From Collinsella tanakaei (GTDB lineage Bacteria; Actinomycetota; Coriobacteriia; Coriobacteriales; Coriobacteriaceae), in assembly GCF_021531055.1 (NCBI RefSeq), contig NZ_JADYTL010000004.1:1-64000 (forward strand): a DNA stretch of 64,000 nucleotides, given 5' to 3'. A program made the translations under genes and the position numbers. The notes below the pieces were generated by a model, which had not been told where the DNA came from, made no database searches, and worked only from the letters and a program-made list of their open reading frames with translations. Below, piece after piece: positions 19,986 to 29,065 of the stretch; within the stretch, counting starts at the first letter, position 1, and the number at the start of each line of letters is the position of its first letter.

Positions 19986-21110
19986 CTAGCGGCTGCGCTT
20001 GAGGTAGCGGCGCAGCAGGAACGCCATGGTGAGCACGGCGAATCCGGGCAGCTTGCGCGGGTTGTAGCCGGTCTTGTCGGCGATTTTGTTCAGGCGGTTC
20101 TGCAGCGTGTTCTTGTGTAGGAACAACTCGTCGGCGCAGTGCACGATGCTGCCGTTGTGGCGCGAATACGCCTCGAACACCACCTGGAAGGCGTCGATCT
20201 CGTCGTCGGAAAGCCCGTGGAACACGTGGTCCACGAGGCGCTCGGCCTCCTCGCGAGGCACGGAGGACACGATCAGGCCCAAATCCATGCTGTCGTAGCG
20301 GCCCACATAGGTGTCGTCCGAGAACTCGATCCACTCGAGCGCGCGGCACGCCTCGTCGTAGCTGCGCCAATAGTCGGAGCTGCTCTCGGCGGCCATGCCG
20401 ATGCCAAAGCGGATGGATTTGCGCAGCGTGCGCTTGGCGTCTTCGCGGATACCCTCGAGCAGCGAGGAAACGGCGCGCTCGTCGCGCTCGTCGACGAACA
20501 GGCACACCTCGCGCTCGGAGATGGCAAAGAAGCTGGTCTTGAGCTGCTGGAACCGCGCGTGCAGCATCGAGTAGATGCTGTCGTAGTCGGGAATCTCGTC
20601 CTCGCCGAAGTCGGCACGTCCCACGATGGCGATGCGCGGGCGGTTGAGGTCGATGCGCAGGATGGAGCCGTAATAGGCCACGAGCTCGTCGTCGTGGTGC
20701 TTGAGCTTGAGCATGCTCACGAGGTTGGACACGCGGGCGCGCTGGTCGTACTGCACAACCAGGTCCCAGTTCTCGCGGATCAAGATCTCGGTCATCTTCT
20801 TGATGACGTTGCCGAGCGGCTCGACCTCGGCGCGCTCACCGGTGATGCCGATGACCGCCACGACCGAGTCGTTGAACACGACCGGCACGTTGATACCGTG
20901 CTTGGCACCGCGGAACTCGTGCTCGTCGTTGATCGCGACCGTCTGCTTGGTCCTGATGGCCAGGCGCGCGCCGTCATGGCCGGTACCGATGCGCGAGCGC
21001 ACGGTGCTGGCGATGATCGTCCCCGTGGTGTCGAAGAGGTTGATCTCGTGATTGATGACATCCTTGAGGGTGGTGACGATGGTTTCGGCGATATGCGGAT
21101 CGAGATTCAT
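19986..21110 (-). CDS. cdaR: Sugar diacid regulator, CdaR/PucR family
   Basis: A 374-residue transcription factor. Residues 4-135 match the sugar-diacid recognition domain (MNLDPHIAETIVTTLKDVINHEINLFDTTG...). The middle (about 150-265) resembles the GGDEF-like PucR domain, and the C-terminus (about 310-370, NGSIVHCADELFLHKNTLQNRLNKI) is the PucR-type HTH. E. coli CdaR activates garD, garPLRK and gudPXD in response to glucarate, galactarate or glycerate. The gene sits 132 bp after garD on the same strand, so the ligand and targets are very probably the hexarate genes around it. AGGAA precedes the start; no operator was identified. Confidence 0.9.
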   Translation of the reverse strand: MNLDPHIAETIVTTLKDVINHEINLFDTTGTIIASTVRSRIGTGHDGARLAIRTKQTVAINDEHEFRGAKHGINVPVVFNDSVVAVIGITGERAEVEPLGNVIKKMTEILIRENWDLVVQYDQRARVSNLVSMLKLKHHDDELVAYYGSILRIDLNRPRIAIVGRADFGEDEIPDYDSIYSMLHARFQQLKTSFFAISEREVCLFVDERDERAVSSLLEGIREDAKRTLRKSIRFGIGMAAESSSDYWRSYDEACRALEWIEFSDDTYVGRYDSMDLGLIVSSVPREEAERLVDHVFHGLSDDEIDAFQVVFEAYSRHNGSIVHCADELFLHKNTLQNRLNKIADKTGYNPRKLPGFAVLTMAFLLRRYLKRSR

Positions 21111-21242
21111 GGTCGGTTCCTAGCGGGTCGGGAGGCGATCGTCGGACAGGCTCGAATCGGTGGCCCTGGGGCACGCGATAACGCATAGGGGAATGCGCCC
21201 CGGTGGTCCGAGACGCATTCCCCCATACTACGGTACGAAACC

Positions 21243-22769
21243 TTATGTGATCGGTGCGGGATTGAAAATGCACAGGTCGTTTGCCAGGCCGTGTTCCTCG
21301 GCAAGCGACTTCTTGCGTCCGCTCACCACGTCGAGCAGCAACAGGAACAGCTCGGTTCCGACCTCCTCGATCGTGCGCTCGCCGTTCGAGACCGGACCGG
21401 CATTGATATCGATCAGGTCGGGCCACTGCGCGGCGACCTCACTGCGCGAGCAGATCTTGAGCACGGGTGCTGCGGCTAGGCTGTACGGCGTGCCGCGGCC
21501 GGTGGTGAACACCTCGGCGCCCATGCCGCTGGCGAGCTGGCACGGTCCACAGCACAGGTCGCTCGCCGGCGTCGCGGCGTAGATCAGGCCGTGCTTGGTC
21601 GGGCGTTCACCCGGCGAGAGGACCTCGACGATGGGGGAGCGCCCGGACTTGGCGATCGAGCCCATGGCCTTCTCGACGATGTTGGACAGGCCGCCCTTCT
21701 TGTTGCCGGGCGTCGGGTTGGCGCTGCGGTCGGCGCCGCCACGGTCGAGGTACTCGTCGTACCAGCGCATCTCGTTGGCGAGCTTCTTCTCGGTCGCCTC
21801 GTCGGCGCAGCGGTGCGCCAGCAGGTACACGCCGTCGCGGACCTCGGTGACCTCGGAGAACATGGCCGTACCGCCACCCGAGACCAGCAGGTCGACGCAG
21901 TAGCCGATCGAAGGATTCGAGGCCACGCCCGAAAACGCGTCGGAGCCGCCGCACTGCACGCCGAGCAGCAGGTCGGACAGGGGCAGCGTCACGCGACGGC
22001 GCTCGTTCAGGCGCTTGAGCTTGGTCTCGGCCATGGCGCAGATCTTGTCCATCATGTCCTCGAAGCCATGGCAATCCTGCAGCACGATGACGTTGTCGGG
22101 ATTGTTGTCCTCGGGACGGTCCTCGCAGAACATCTCGGGCGAGAACTTCTCGCAGCCCAGGCTCACGAGCATGAACTCGCCGCCGAAGTTGGGATGCTTG
22201 GCGATGTTGCGGATGATGCGCTTGGGGATGTAGGCGTCGGTGGCGTTGATGGCCACGCCGCAGCCGTAGGCATGGTTGACCGCCACGACCCCGTCGACGT
22301 TGGGGTACTTGGGGAGCAGGTCGCGCTTGATGCGCTCGACCGCCTGGTTCACCACGCCGGCGGCGCACTGCACGGTGGTCTGGATGCCAAGGTAGTTACG
22401 CGTGCCACCGTAGCCGCCCTCCTCGACGGGAGCGTAGCCCTCCCAGGTGGTGACGGGAGGCGTGGGCAGGTCGGTGACGATGTTGGTGCCCCACTCCATC
22501 TCGTCGAGCGGCGGGGGCGTGGGCAGGTCGAGCGAGGTCTCGTTGATCCACGTGCCGGCAGGGGTGTCCTGCTTGGCGTAGCCCAGGACCACGCCGTAGC
22601 GGACGACGTTTCCGCCCTGCGGGATGTCGGTCAGTGCGATCTTGTGGGCCTGGGGGATATCGGTCTGCGCGATGACCCCGCCGCCCACATCGGTACCCGC
22701 TGCGATGTCGTGCAGCGCGATGCCGACGTTGTCCTGTTCGTTGATCTTGACGTACAACGATGCCGCCAT
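21243..22769 (-). CDS. garD: Galactarate dehydratase
   Basis: Dehydrates D-galactarate (mucate) to 5-keto-4-deoxy-D-glucarate. The 508-residue length fits GarD (523 in E. coli). An N-terminal SAF domain (about 5-95) is followed by the UxaA/GarD core with LGIQTTVQC, VVAVNHAYGCGVAINATDAYIPKR, NPNFGGEF-like HPNFGGEFMLVSLGCEKFSPE, LGVQCGGSDAFSGVASNPSIG and SDLCCGPCQLASGMGAEVFTTGRG. The GCGVAINA block favours GarD over altronate dehydratase. AAAGGAG precedes the ATG. It is divergent from gntP across a 372-bp gap that should hold promoters for both directions. Confidence 0.9.
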   Translation of the reverse strand: MAASLYVKINEQDNVGIALHDIAAGTDVGGGVIAQTDIPQAHKIALTDIPQGGNVVRYGVVLGYAKQDTPAGTWINETSLDLPTPPPLDEMEWGTNIVTDLPTPPVTTWEGYAPVEEGGYGGTRNYLGIQTTVQCAAGVVNQAVERIKRDLLPKYPNVDGVVAVNHAYGCGVAINATDAYIPKRIIRNIAKHPNFGGEFMLVSLGCEKFSPEMFCEDRPEDNNPDNVIVLQDCHGFEDMMDKICAMAETKLKRLNERRRVTLPLSDLLLGVQCGGSDAFSGVASNPSIGYCVDLLVSGGGTAMFSEVTEVRDGVYLLAHRCADEATEKKLANEMRWYDEYLDRGGADRSANPTPGNKKGGLSNIVEKAMGSIAKSGRSPIVEVLSPGERPTKHGLIYAATPASDLCCGPCQLASGMGAEVFTTGRGTPYSLAAAPVLKICSRSEVAAQWPDLIDINAGPVSNGERTIEEVGTELFLLLLDVVSGRKKSLAEEHGLANDLCIFNPAPIT

Positions 22770-23141
22770 ATACCAGCTCCTTTCTATATAAAGGCAGCTT
22801 AACTACGGGGTCAACTTTACCGGTGGGTAGGTGTTTTCAAAATGTTTCCCGTAACACCAAACCCCGAAAGACCGCATGTGAGCGTTGTTCTTCGGACCCT
22901 TAAACGACGTGCGGGGTTGCTTCAAACTTTCTCCATAAGCAAGTGAGCGGTCGCGACGGACGCGTTCAGACGGAAAAGGGAACGAGCCCGCATGCCGTCG
23001 CCTCCGCTTTCGGTTTCGGCTGGGCGCCCGCCGCGCGGGGCAGGAGGAACCTCCGTGTTCGCGAGCGCCATGCTTGTGGCAGGAAAGGAGAGGGGGAGAA
23101 CACACATCGTTCCGATCGGAAACCTGTAAGGAGGAGTAAGT
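22770..23141. promoter_or_regulatory. Divergent control region between garD and gntP
   Basis: A 372-bp non-coding stretch separating the two arms of the hexarate island. Promoters for both and CdaR sites are expected, but I could not assign them. TTGACC (complement of 22809-22814) with TTATAT 17 bp on is a possible garD promoter, though it would start transcription almost on the ribosome binding site. Confidence 0.35.
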
Positions 23142-24509
23142 ATGGATGCAGGACTTATCAGCCTGATTGGCATCCTGGTGGCCATGGCCTTCCTGATCAT
23201 CGCCTCGATCAAGGGCCTGCCCATCCTGGTCGTCGGCCCCGTGTCGGCTATCATCGTCTTCGCGTTCTCGGGCATGGGCCCCGCGGAGATCATCGAGAAC
23301 ATGTCCGGTGCGTATTCCGAGGACTTCGCCGGCTTCGCGCAGAGCAACTTCCTGCTGTTCCTGCCCGCCTGCGTACTCGGTGCCATGCTGGGCGACTGCG
23401 GCGCTGCGCAGAAGATCGCCATCAAGATCGGTGACGCGGCACAGAAGATCGGCGGCGGCAAGAACGATATGATGGCCAAGTACCTGGTCATCCTCGGCCT
23501 GTCGCTCATCACCGCCATCCTGTCGTTCGGCGGCGTGTCCGGCTTCGTGGTCATCTTCACCATCGCGCCCATCTGCCGCGAGATCTTCAAGAAGATGGAC
23601 ATTCCTTGGCACTTCGTCATCGCCGTCGCCGTGTACGGCGGCTCCATGTGGACGGCCATCCTGCCCGGTTCGCCGTCCGTGCAGAACCTGATGCCCATGG
23701 AGTACCTGGGCACCCAGGCCACCGCTGCCCCGATGCTCGCCGTCATCACGTCGCTCACCTGTATCGTGTTCGGCGCCTGGTACATCTGGTTCGTGCTTCG
23801 CCGCAACGAGCGTCGCGGCGAGGGCTACCTGCCCACCGGCCAGCTCATGGAGGAGAACTCCAGCGAGCTCGACACCTCCATCCTGGGCGAGACCTGCACC
23901 AACTGGGAGTTCATCAAGGCCCTGCTGCCCTCGATCATCCTGCTCGTGTGCATGAACGTCATCCTCGTGGACTACAAGCCCTGGGTCTCCCTGACCATCG
24001 GCTGCCTGGTTTGCTATGCCCTGTACTTCAATAAGTTCCAGAACATCGGCAAGACCCTCGGTGCCGGCTGCACGTCCACGATGAAGTCCATCATGAACGT
24101 CTCCGCCGTCGTCGGCTTCGGCGCCGCCGTCGAGCTGGCCCCCGGCTTCCAGTACGTCGTCGACAACCTGAGCGCTCTGCCCGGCACCCCGCTGTTCCAG
24201 CTCTGCCTGGCCACCAACCTCGTTGCCGGCATCACCGGTTCCGCCTCCGGCGGCGAGGCCATCGCGCTGAACCTGTTCGCGCAGCGCTTCGTCGACATGG
24301 GCATCAACCCCGACGTCATCCACCGTGTCGTGGCCATCTCCTGCTACGGTCTGGATTCCATGCCGTACAACGGCTCGGCCATCAACCGCCTGAACTACAC
24401 GAACCTCGACTACAAGCGCGGCTACATCCACGAGTTCATCCTGGGTGCTATCTTCCCGTTCCTCAACTCGTTCTTCTGCGTGATTCTGGCGTCGATCGGA
24501 ATCGTGTAA
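23142..24509 (+). CDS. GntP-family permease, probable hexarate transporter
   Basis: A 455-residue integral membrane protein with about 12 hydrophobic segments, beginning MDAGLISLIGILVAMAFLIIAS. The pattern LPILVVGPVSAII, LPACVLGAMLGDCGAAQKIA and ILSFGGVSGFVVIF is that of the GntP gluconate permease family. Its position at the head of the glucarate operon and divergent from garD suggests uptake of glucarate and/or galactarate; E. coli uses an MFS carrier (GudP/GarP) for this, so the family differs. AAGGAGGAG precedes the ATG. Substrate is inferred from context only. Confidence 0.8.
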   Translation: MDAGLISLIGILVAMAFLIIASIKGLPILVVGPVSAIIVFAFSGMGPAEIIENMSGAYSEDFAGFAQSNFLLFLPACVLGAMLGDCGAAQKIAIKIGDAAQKIGGGKNDMMAKYLVILGLSLITAILSFGGVSGFVVIFTIAPICREIFKKMDIPWHFVIAVAVYGGSMWTAILPGSPSVQNLMPMEYLGTQATAAPMLAVITSLTCIVFGAWYIWFVLRRNERRGEGYLPTGQLMEENSSELDTSILGETCTNWEFIKALLPSIILLVCMNVILVDYKPWVSLTIGCLVCYALYFNKFQNIGKTLGAGCTSTMKSIMNVSAVVGFGAAVELAPGFQYVVDNLSALPGTPLFQLCLATNLVAGITGSASGGEAIALNLFAQRFVDMGINPDVIHRVVAISCYGLDSMPYNGSAINRLNYTNLDYKRGYIHEFILGAIFPFLNSFFCVILASIGIV

Positions 24510-24559
24510 GTCTCACCCGACATATGCTCGGATGCTGAATCCGAGCAGAGGTCTTCTGA

Positions 24560-24597
24560 GGCCCGATTTCGGACACGCTTCGAGATCGGGCCTTTCT
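24560..24597 (+). terminator. Terminator after the GntP-family permease gene
   Basis: GGCCCGAT (24560-24567) and ATCGGGCC (24585-24592) with an additional internal stem and TTTCT after it. It may be leaky, because the remaining hexarate genes follow. Confidence 0.6.
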
Positions 24598-24621
24598 ACT
24601 ACGTACGCCAGGCGGATGATC

Positions 24622-24720
24622 GGGGACGTGTTCCTTCCAACCCATGGATGGTTGGGGGATGGTTGGTGGATGGTTGGGGACGTGTTCGTTTCAACCCATT
24701 GTCAGACCGTTGGGGACGAG
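24622..24720. repeat. R6 repeat cluster (GGGGACGTGTTC)
   Basis: Units GGGGACGTGTTCCTTCCAACC (first at about 24623) and GGGGACGTGTTCGTTTCAAC (about 24677), plus a partial GTTGGGGACGAG, interleaved with GGATGGTTGG runs. The same unit occurs at 33590-33655 and as a palindrome at 37220-37272. Confidence 0.7.
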
Positions 24721-24771
24721 CCCGCTTCGGCCCGACATCGTTTGCCTTGTGCGCACAGAAAGGAGCAATCA

Positions 24772-26115
24772 ATGGACGTCAAGATCGAGCGCATGGAGGT
24801 CGTGCCGGTCGCAGGCTACGACAGCCCGTTGCTCAACCTGGCCGGCGTGCACGAGCCGTTCTTCACCCGCAACATCGTGGTGCTGACCGACTCGGCCGGC
24901 TACACCGGCGTGGGCGAGGTGCCCGGCGGCGAGGTCATCACCCAGCGCCTGGAGAGCCTGATCCCGCTCGTCGAGGGCAAGCCGCTCGGCCGCTTCAAGC
25001 AGACGCTCATCGAGGCGCAGAAGTTCCTGTCCGTCAACATGGCCGCCGCAGCCGCCGCTGGCGGCGCGCAGACGGCGCACGCGCAGATCTTCTCCAAGGT
25101 CACCAACGTCATCACGGGCATCGAGACCCCGATGCTCGACCTGCTCGCCAAGCACCTCGAGGTGCCGGTGGCCGCACTGCTCGGCGACGGCCAGGTGCGC
25201 GAGGACGTGCGCTTTTTGGGCTACCTGTTCTATGTGGCCGACCGCAACGTGGTGGGCGGGCCCTACCTGCACGGCGACGACGACTCGGACGAGTGGGGCC
25301 GCATCCGCCGCGACCCGGCGCTCACGCCCGAGGCCATCGTGCATCAGGCCGAGGCCGCCGCTGAGCGCTTCGGCTTCCGCGACTTCAAGCTCAAGGGCGG
25401 CGTGTTCCCCGCGCGCGAGGAGATCAAGGCCATCCGCGCCCTGAAGGAGCGCTTCCCCGACGCCCGCATCACGATCGACCCCAACGGCGCCTGGTCGCTC
25501 GCCGAGTCCGTCGAGGTCTGCCGCGACCTGGTGGGCGTGCTCACCTACTGCGAGGACCCATGCGGTGCGGAAGGGCGCTTCTCCGGCCGTGAGACCATGG
25601 CCGAGTTCCATCGCCAGACCGGCCTGCCCACGGCGACCAACATGATCGACACCGACTGGCGCGAGATGAAGGCGGCCATCCGCCTGGATTCCGTGACCAT
25701 CCCGCTGGCCGACCCGCACTTCTGGACCATGCAGGGCTGCGTGCGCGTGGCGCAGCTGTGCCACGACATGGACCTCACGTGGGGTGTCCACTCCAACAAC
25801 CACTTCGACATCTCGCTCATGATGGTGGCGCACGCCGCCGCGGCCGCGCCCGGCTTCGTCAACGCCTGCGACACGCACTACATGTGGCAGGACGGCCAGC
25901 ACCTGGGCAAGAACGCCCCGGTCTTCCACGACGGCTGCCTGACCGTGCCGCGCGACAGCATCGGTCTGGGCATCGACCTGGACCGCGCCAAGCTCGACGC
26001 CGCCCACAAGCTCTACGTGGACAACGGCTGCGGCACGCGTGACGACGCTCGCGGCATGAACGCGATGATCCCCGGCTGGACCTACGACCCGCATCGCCCC
26101 GCGATGGTGCGCTAG
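24772..26115 (+). CDS. gudD: Glucarate dehydratase, paralogue 1
   Basis: Enolase-superfamily dehydratase producing 5-keto-4-deoxy-D-glucarate from D-glucarate (and possibly idarate). The 447 residues match GudD in length. Catalytic groups are in place: KLK (Lys206/Lys208), TIDPNGAW (Asp236), EDPCG (Glu261), ATNMIDTDW and HSNNHFDIS (His340), with spacing as in E. coli GudD. The start at 24772 has AAAGGAG upstream; the frame continues into repeat DNA before it, which I exclude. A second paralogue follows 297 bp downstream. This copy diverges in residues 45-105 (an Ala-rich AAAAAGGAQTAHAQ stretch). Confidence 0.9.
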   Translation: MDVKIERMEVVPVAGYDSPLLNLAGVHEPFFTRNIVVLTDSAGYTGVGEVPGGEVITQRLESLIPLVEGKPLGRFKQTLIEAQKFLSVNMAAAAAAGGAQTAHAQIFSKVTNVITGIETPMLDLLAKHLEVPVAALLGDGQVREDVRFLGYLFYVADRNVVGGPYLHGDDDSDEWGRIRRDPALTPEAIVHQAEAAAERFGFRDFKLKGGVFPAREEIKAIRALKERFPDARITIDPNGAWSLAESVEVCRDLVGVLTYCEDPCGAEGRFSGRETMAEFHRQTGLPTATNMIDTDWREMKAAIRLDSVTIPLADPHFWTMQGCVRVAQLCHDMDLTWGVHSNNHFDISLMMVAHAAAAAPGFVNACDTHYMWQDGQHLGKNAPVFHDGCLTVPRDSIGLGIDLDRAKLDAAHKLYVDNGCGTRDDARGMNAMIPGWTYDPHRPAMVR

Positions 26116-26124
26116 CTCCGACGT

Positions 26125-26155
26125 GTCCCGAAAGGGGCCAGGAGTAATTTGGGAC
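26125..26155. repeat. R4 31-bp repeat, intergenic copy
   Basis: Begins GTCCCGAAAGGGGCCAGGAG and ends GGGAC. It is a near match, same length, to 47493-47523, which lies within a sortase gene. It starts 9 bp after the gudD1 stop. Confidence 0.75.
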
Positions 26156-26185
26156 ATGTGGGACATAGGGGACCCGCCGCTGTGT

Positions 26186-26214
26186 GGGACAAAGGGGACT
26201 GTCCCCTTTGTCCC
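26186..26214. repeat. 14-bp-arm palindrome GGGACAAAGGGGAC
   Basis: Perfect arms 26186-26199 and 26201-26214 around one base. Neighbouring GGGACATGTGGGACATAGGGGAC extends the same motif. This fills the gap between the two gudD genes with repeat DNA. Confidence 0.75.
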
Positions 26215-26412
26215 GCATCCCACATGCGCCCGCGCCCATCGGGCGGTGCCGTCATCGTCGGCGCGCGGCCATGGTACACAGACCATATGGCTCGCGACCG
26301 TTCGAAACGGTTATGTCCTGCCGAATATGGGAGCGCCAGCTCCCGAACGGTAGATTAATCTCATCGGACGTCGGGGACGTTTCCCGGCACAACCTTTCAC
26401 AAGGAGGCCCAC

Positions 26413-27738
26413 ATGGTACCCACTATCGAGAAAATCGAGGTCTATCCGGTCGCTGGTTACGACAGCATGCTGCTCAACCTCTCCGGCGCCCACGGCCCGT
26501 ACTTCACCCGTAACATCGTGATCCTCACCGATTCCGAGGGTGTCGAGGGTATCTCCGAGGTTCCCGGCTCCACCAAGATCACCGAGGTCCTGAACGAGAT
26601 CGACGACCTGGTCGTCGGTCAGCCCATCGGTCAGTACAAGAACATCGTCAAGTCCATCCACGACAAGTACTCCGCGCTCGACGCCGGCGGCCGTGGCGAC
26701 CAGACCTTCGACCTGCGTACCACCGTGCACGTCCAGACCGCCATCGAGACCGCGCTCCTCGACATCCTGGGCAAGCACCTGAACGTCCCCGTGGCGTCCC
26801 TGCTCGGCGACGGCCAGGTCCGCGACTCCGTGCGCTTCCTGGGCTACCTGTTCTATGTCGGTGACCGCAACAAGACCGACCTGCCCTACATCCACGATGA
26901 TGACGACTCCGACGCTTGGGGCCGCATCCGCCGCGACGAGGCCCTCACGCCCGAGGCGATCGTCGAGCTCGCCAAGGCCGCGTACGAGCGCTACGGCTTT
27001 AAGGACTGGAAGCTCAAGGGCGGCGTCTTCTCCTGCCCCGAGGAGCTCGAGGCCATCCGCGCCCTCAAGAAGGAGTTCCCCAACGCCCGTATCGACCTCG
27101 ACCCCAACGGCGCCTGGTCGCTCGCCGAGGCCGTCGAGAACTGCAAGGACATGGTCGGCATCCTGACCTACTGCGAGGATCCGTGCGGCGCCGAGGGTCG
27201 CTTCTCCGCCCGTGAGACCATGGCCGAGTTCCATCGCCTGACCGGTCTGCCCACCGCGACCAACATGGTCGCCACCGACTGGCGCGAGATGAAGGCCGCC
27301 ATCCGCCTGGATTCCGTCTCCATCCCGCTGGCCGACCCGCACTTCTGGACCATGCAGGGTGCCGCCCGCGTCGCGCAGCTCTGCCACGACATGGACCTCA
27401 CCTGGGGCGTCCACTCCAACAACCACTTCGACATCTCGCTCGCGATGGTCGCCCACTGCGCCGCCGCCGCGCCGGGCTTCTACAACGCCTGCGACACCCA
27501 CTGGATCTGGCAGGACGGCCAGTTCCTCACCAAGAATCCGCCCAAGATCGAGGGCGGCGAGATCGCGGTGCCCTACGACGTGCCCGGCCTCGGCATCGAG
27601 ATCGACCGCGACGCGCTCGAGAAGGCGCACCAGCTCTACGTCGAGAACGACCTCGGCACGCGCGACGACGCCGTCGCCATGCAGTACCTCATCCCCGGCT
27701 GGAAGTTCGACGGCAAGCGTCCCTGCCTCGTCCGCTAA
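26413..27738 (+). CDS. gudD: Glucarate dehydratase, paralogue 2
   Basis: A 441-residue glucarate/idarate dehydratase with the same catalytic set as paralogue 1: [33 protein letters not shown] and [16 protein letters not shown] precedes the ATG. Two full-length GudD genes in tandem resemble E. coli gudX-gudD, where GudX is a weak paralogue, but here both copies keep the visible active-site residues. One may prefer L-idarate or a different hexarate. Either copy supports the pathway assignment. Confidence 0.9.
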   Translation: MVPTIEKIEVYPVAGYDSMLLNLSGAHGPYFTRNIVILTDSEGVEGISEVPGSTKITEVLNEIDDLVVGQPIGQYKNIVKSIHDKYSALDAGGRGDQTFDLRTTVHVQTAIETALLDILGKHLNVPVASLLGDGQVRDSVRFLGYLFYVGDRNKTDLPYIHDDDDSDAWGRIRRDEALTPEAIVELAKAAYERYGFKDWKLKGGVFSCPEELEAIRALKKEFPNARIDLDPNGAWSLAEAVENCKDMVGILTYCEDPCGAEGRFSARETMAEFHRLTGLPTATNMVATDWREMKAAIRLDSVSIPLADPHFWTMQGAARVAQLCHDMDLTWGVHSNNHFDISLAMVAHCAAAAPGFYNACDTHWIWQDGQFLTKNPPKIEGGEIAVPYDVPGLGIEIDRDALEKAHQLYVENDLGTRDDAVAMQYLIPGWKFDGKRPCLVR

Positions 27739-27749
27739 GGGATATGCGC

Positions 27750-27781
27750 ACGGCTCCGGCGGCTCAGGTCGCCGGGGCCGT
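27750..27781 (+). terminator. Hairpin after gudD2
   Basis: Twelve-base arms ACGGCTCCGGCG and CGCCGGGGCCGT (one mismatch) without a U-run. It may be a processing or stabilising hairpin rather than a terminator, since the operon continues. Confidence 0.45.
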
Positions 27782-27970
27782 CCCGCTCACCAGGAGATGC
27801 TCCGGATGCCGCATGGTGCACGGAACGTCCCTGTGCCTCATGGTACACAGGCTACTTTTTTGGTAGGAAATTCGCGCCGCCCTCGTCACACAGACTGTTT
27901 GCCCGCGGATGTGGGCGGCATATAAAAATAATGTGCAGCGCATTTCGGTATGCACGGTAAGGAGCACAGC

Positions 27971-28885
27971 ATGGCTAAGTTCGATGTCGAGCGCCTGAAG
28001 GGCATCGTGGTGCCCATCGTCACCCCGGTGACCGACGCCTATGACGGCAAGATCGACGACGCGCGCCTGCGCGAGCAGGTCGACTATGTGATCGAGCACG
28101 GTGTTGACGGCATCCTGGCGTTCGGTTCCAACTCCGAGTTCTACATGTTCGACGACGACGAGATGATCGAGGCCACCAAGTCGATCCTCGAGGTCGCCGC
28201 CGGCCGCGTCCCGGTGTTTTTCGGTGTCGGCCACATCCGCACCTCCAAGGCCGTCGCGCTCGCCAAGCGCGCCGCCGCCCTGGGCGTGGACGCCGTGTCC
28301 GTCCTCACCCCGATGTTCATCCATCCCACCGAGGAGGCCAACTACCACCACTTCAAGGCGGTCGCCGAGGCCATCCCCGACACGATGATGCTCATCTACA
28401 GCAACCCCGGCCGCGCCGGCTACGCCATGACGCGCAACACCATCAGCCGCCTCGCGCACGACTGCGAGAACATCGTGGGCATCAAGGACTCCTCGGGTGA
28501 CATCACCAACCTCCAGGAGCTCATCCGCCTGACCGCCGACATCGACTTCGCGGTGTTCGCCGGTAAGGACACCGTGGTGTTCCCCGGCCTGTGCTGCGGC
28601 GCCGTGGGCGCGGTCTGCTCCACCTCCAACATGTATCCCGAGCTCGTCTGCGGCATCTACGACAAGTTCGTCGAGGGCGACCTCGCCGGTTCGCTCGAGT
28701 ACCAGACCAAGCTCAACCCCATCCGCCTGTCGCAGGACGCGGCGAGCTTCCCGGCGGCGACCAAGGACATGGCCAACCTCATGGGCATGAACGTCGGTCC
28801 GTCGGTGCTGCCCACCGAGTCCGCCGAGGGCGCCGTCATGGAGGGCATGAAGGCCGCCATGCGAGCCGGCGGATACCTCGAGTAG
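27971..28885 (+). CDS. DapA/NAL-superfamily lyase, probable 5-keto-4-deoxyglucarate aldolase
   Basis: A 304-residue class I Schiff-base enzyme of the dihydrodipicolinate synthase/N-acetylneuraminate lyase superfamily. Catalytic Lys172 lies in GIKDSSGD and the conserved Tyr143 in IYSNPGRAGY. GSNSEFYMFDDDE replaces the usual GTTGE motif. Placed between gudD and garK/garR, it most simply cleaves 5-keto-4-deoxyglucarate to pyruvate and tartronate semialdehyde, the reaction done by unrelated GarL in E. coli. The alternative is KdgD-type dehydration-decarboxylation to 2-oxoglutarate semialdehyde, but no matching dehydrogenase is present. TAAGGAG precedes the start at 27971. Confidence 0.75.
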   Translation: MAKFDVERLKGIVVPIVTPVTDAYDGKIDDARLREQVDYVIEHGVDGILAFGSNSEFYMFDDDEMIEATKSILEVAAGRVPVFFGVGHIRTSKAVALAKRAAALGVDAVSVLTPMFIHPTEEANYHHFKAVAEAIPDTMMLIYSNPGRAGYAMTRNTISRLAHDCENIVGIKDSSGDITNLQELIRLTADIDFAVFAGKDTVVFPGLCCGAVGAVCSTSNMYPELVCGIYDKFVEGDLAGSLEYQTKLNPIRLSQDAASFPAATKDMANLMGMNVGPSVLPTESAEGAVMEGMKAAMRAGGYLE

Positions 28886-29065
28886 GTCTCCCCTTTTCTT
28901 GAGTCGGCCGCTTTCATGTGCGGCGGCCGGGCTCACCTTTCCATGCGCGCGGGACGTGTCCCTGCCTATATGGCGTCCCGCGCACCCGACATCGAGCGGC
29001 GGCGGCACAGCCGCCGATCCGATAGCACCACCCACCTCAACTAGCGATATCGAGAGGAGGTTTCC

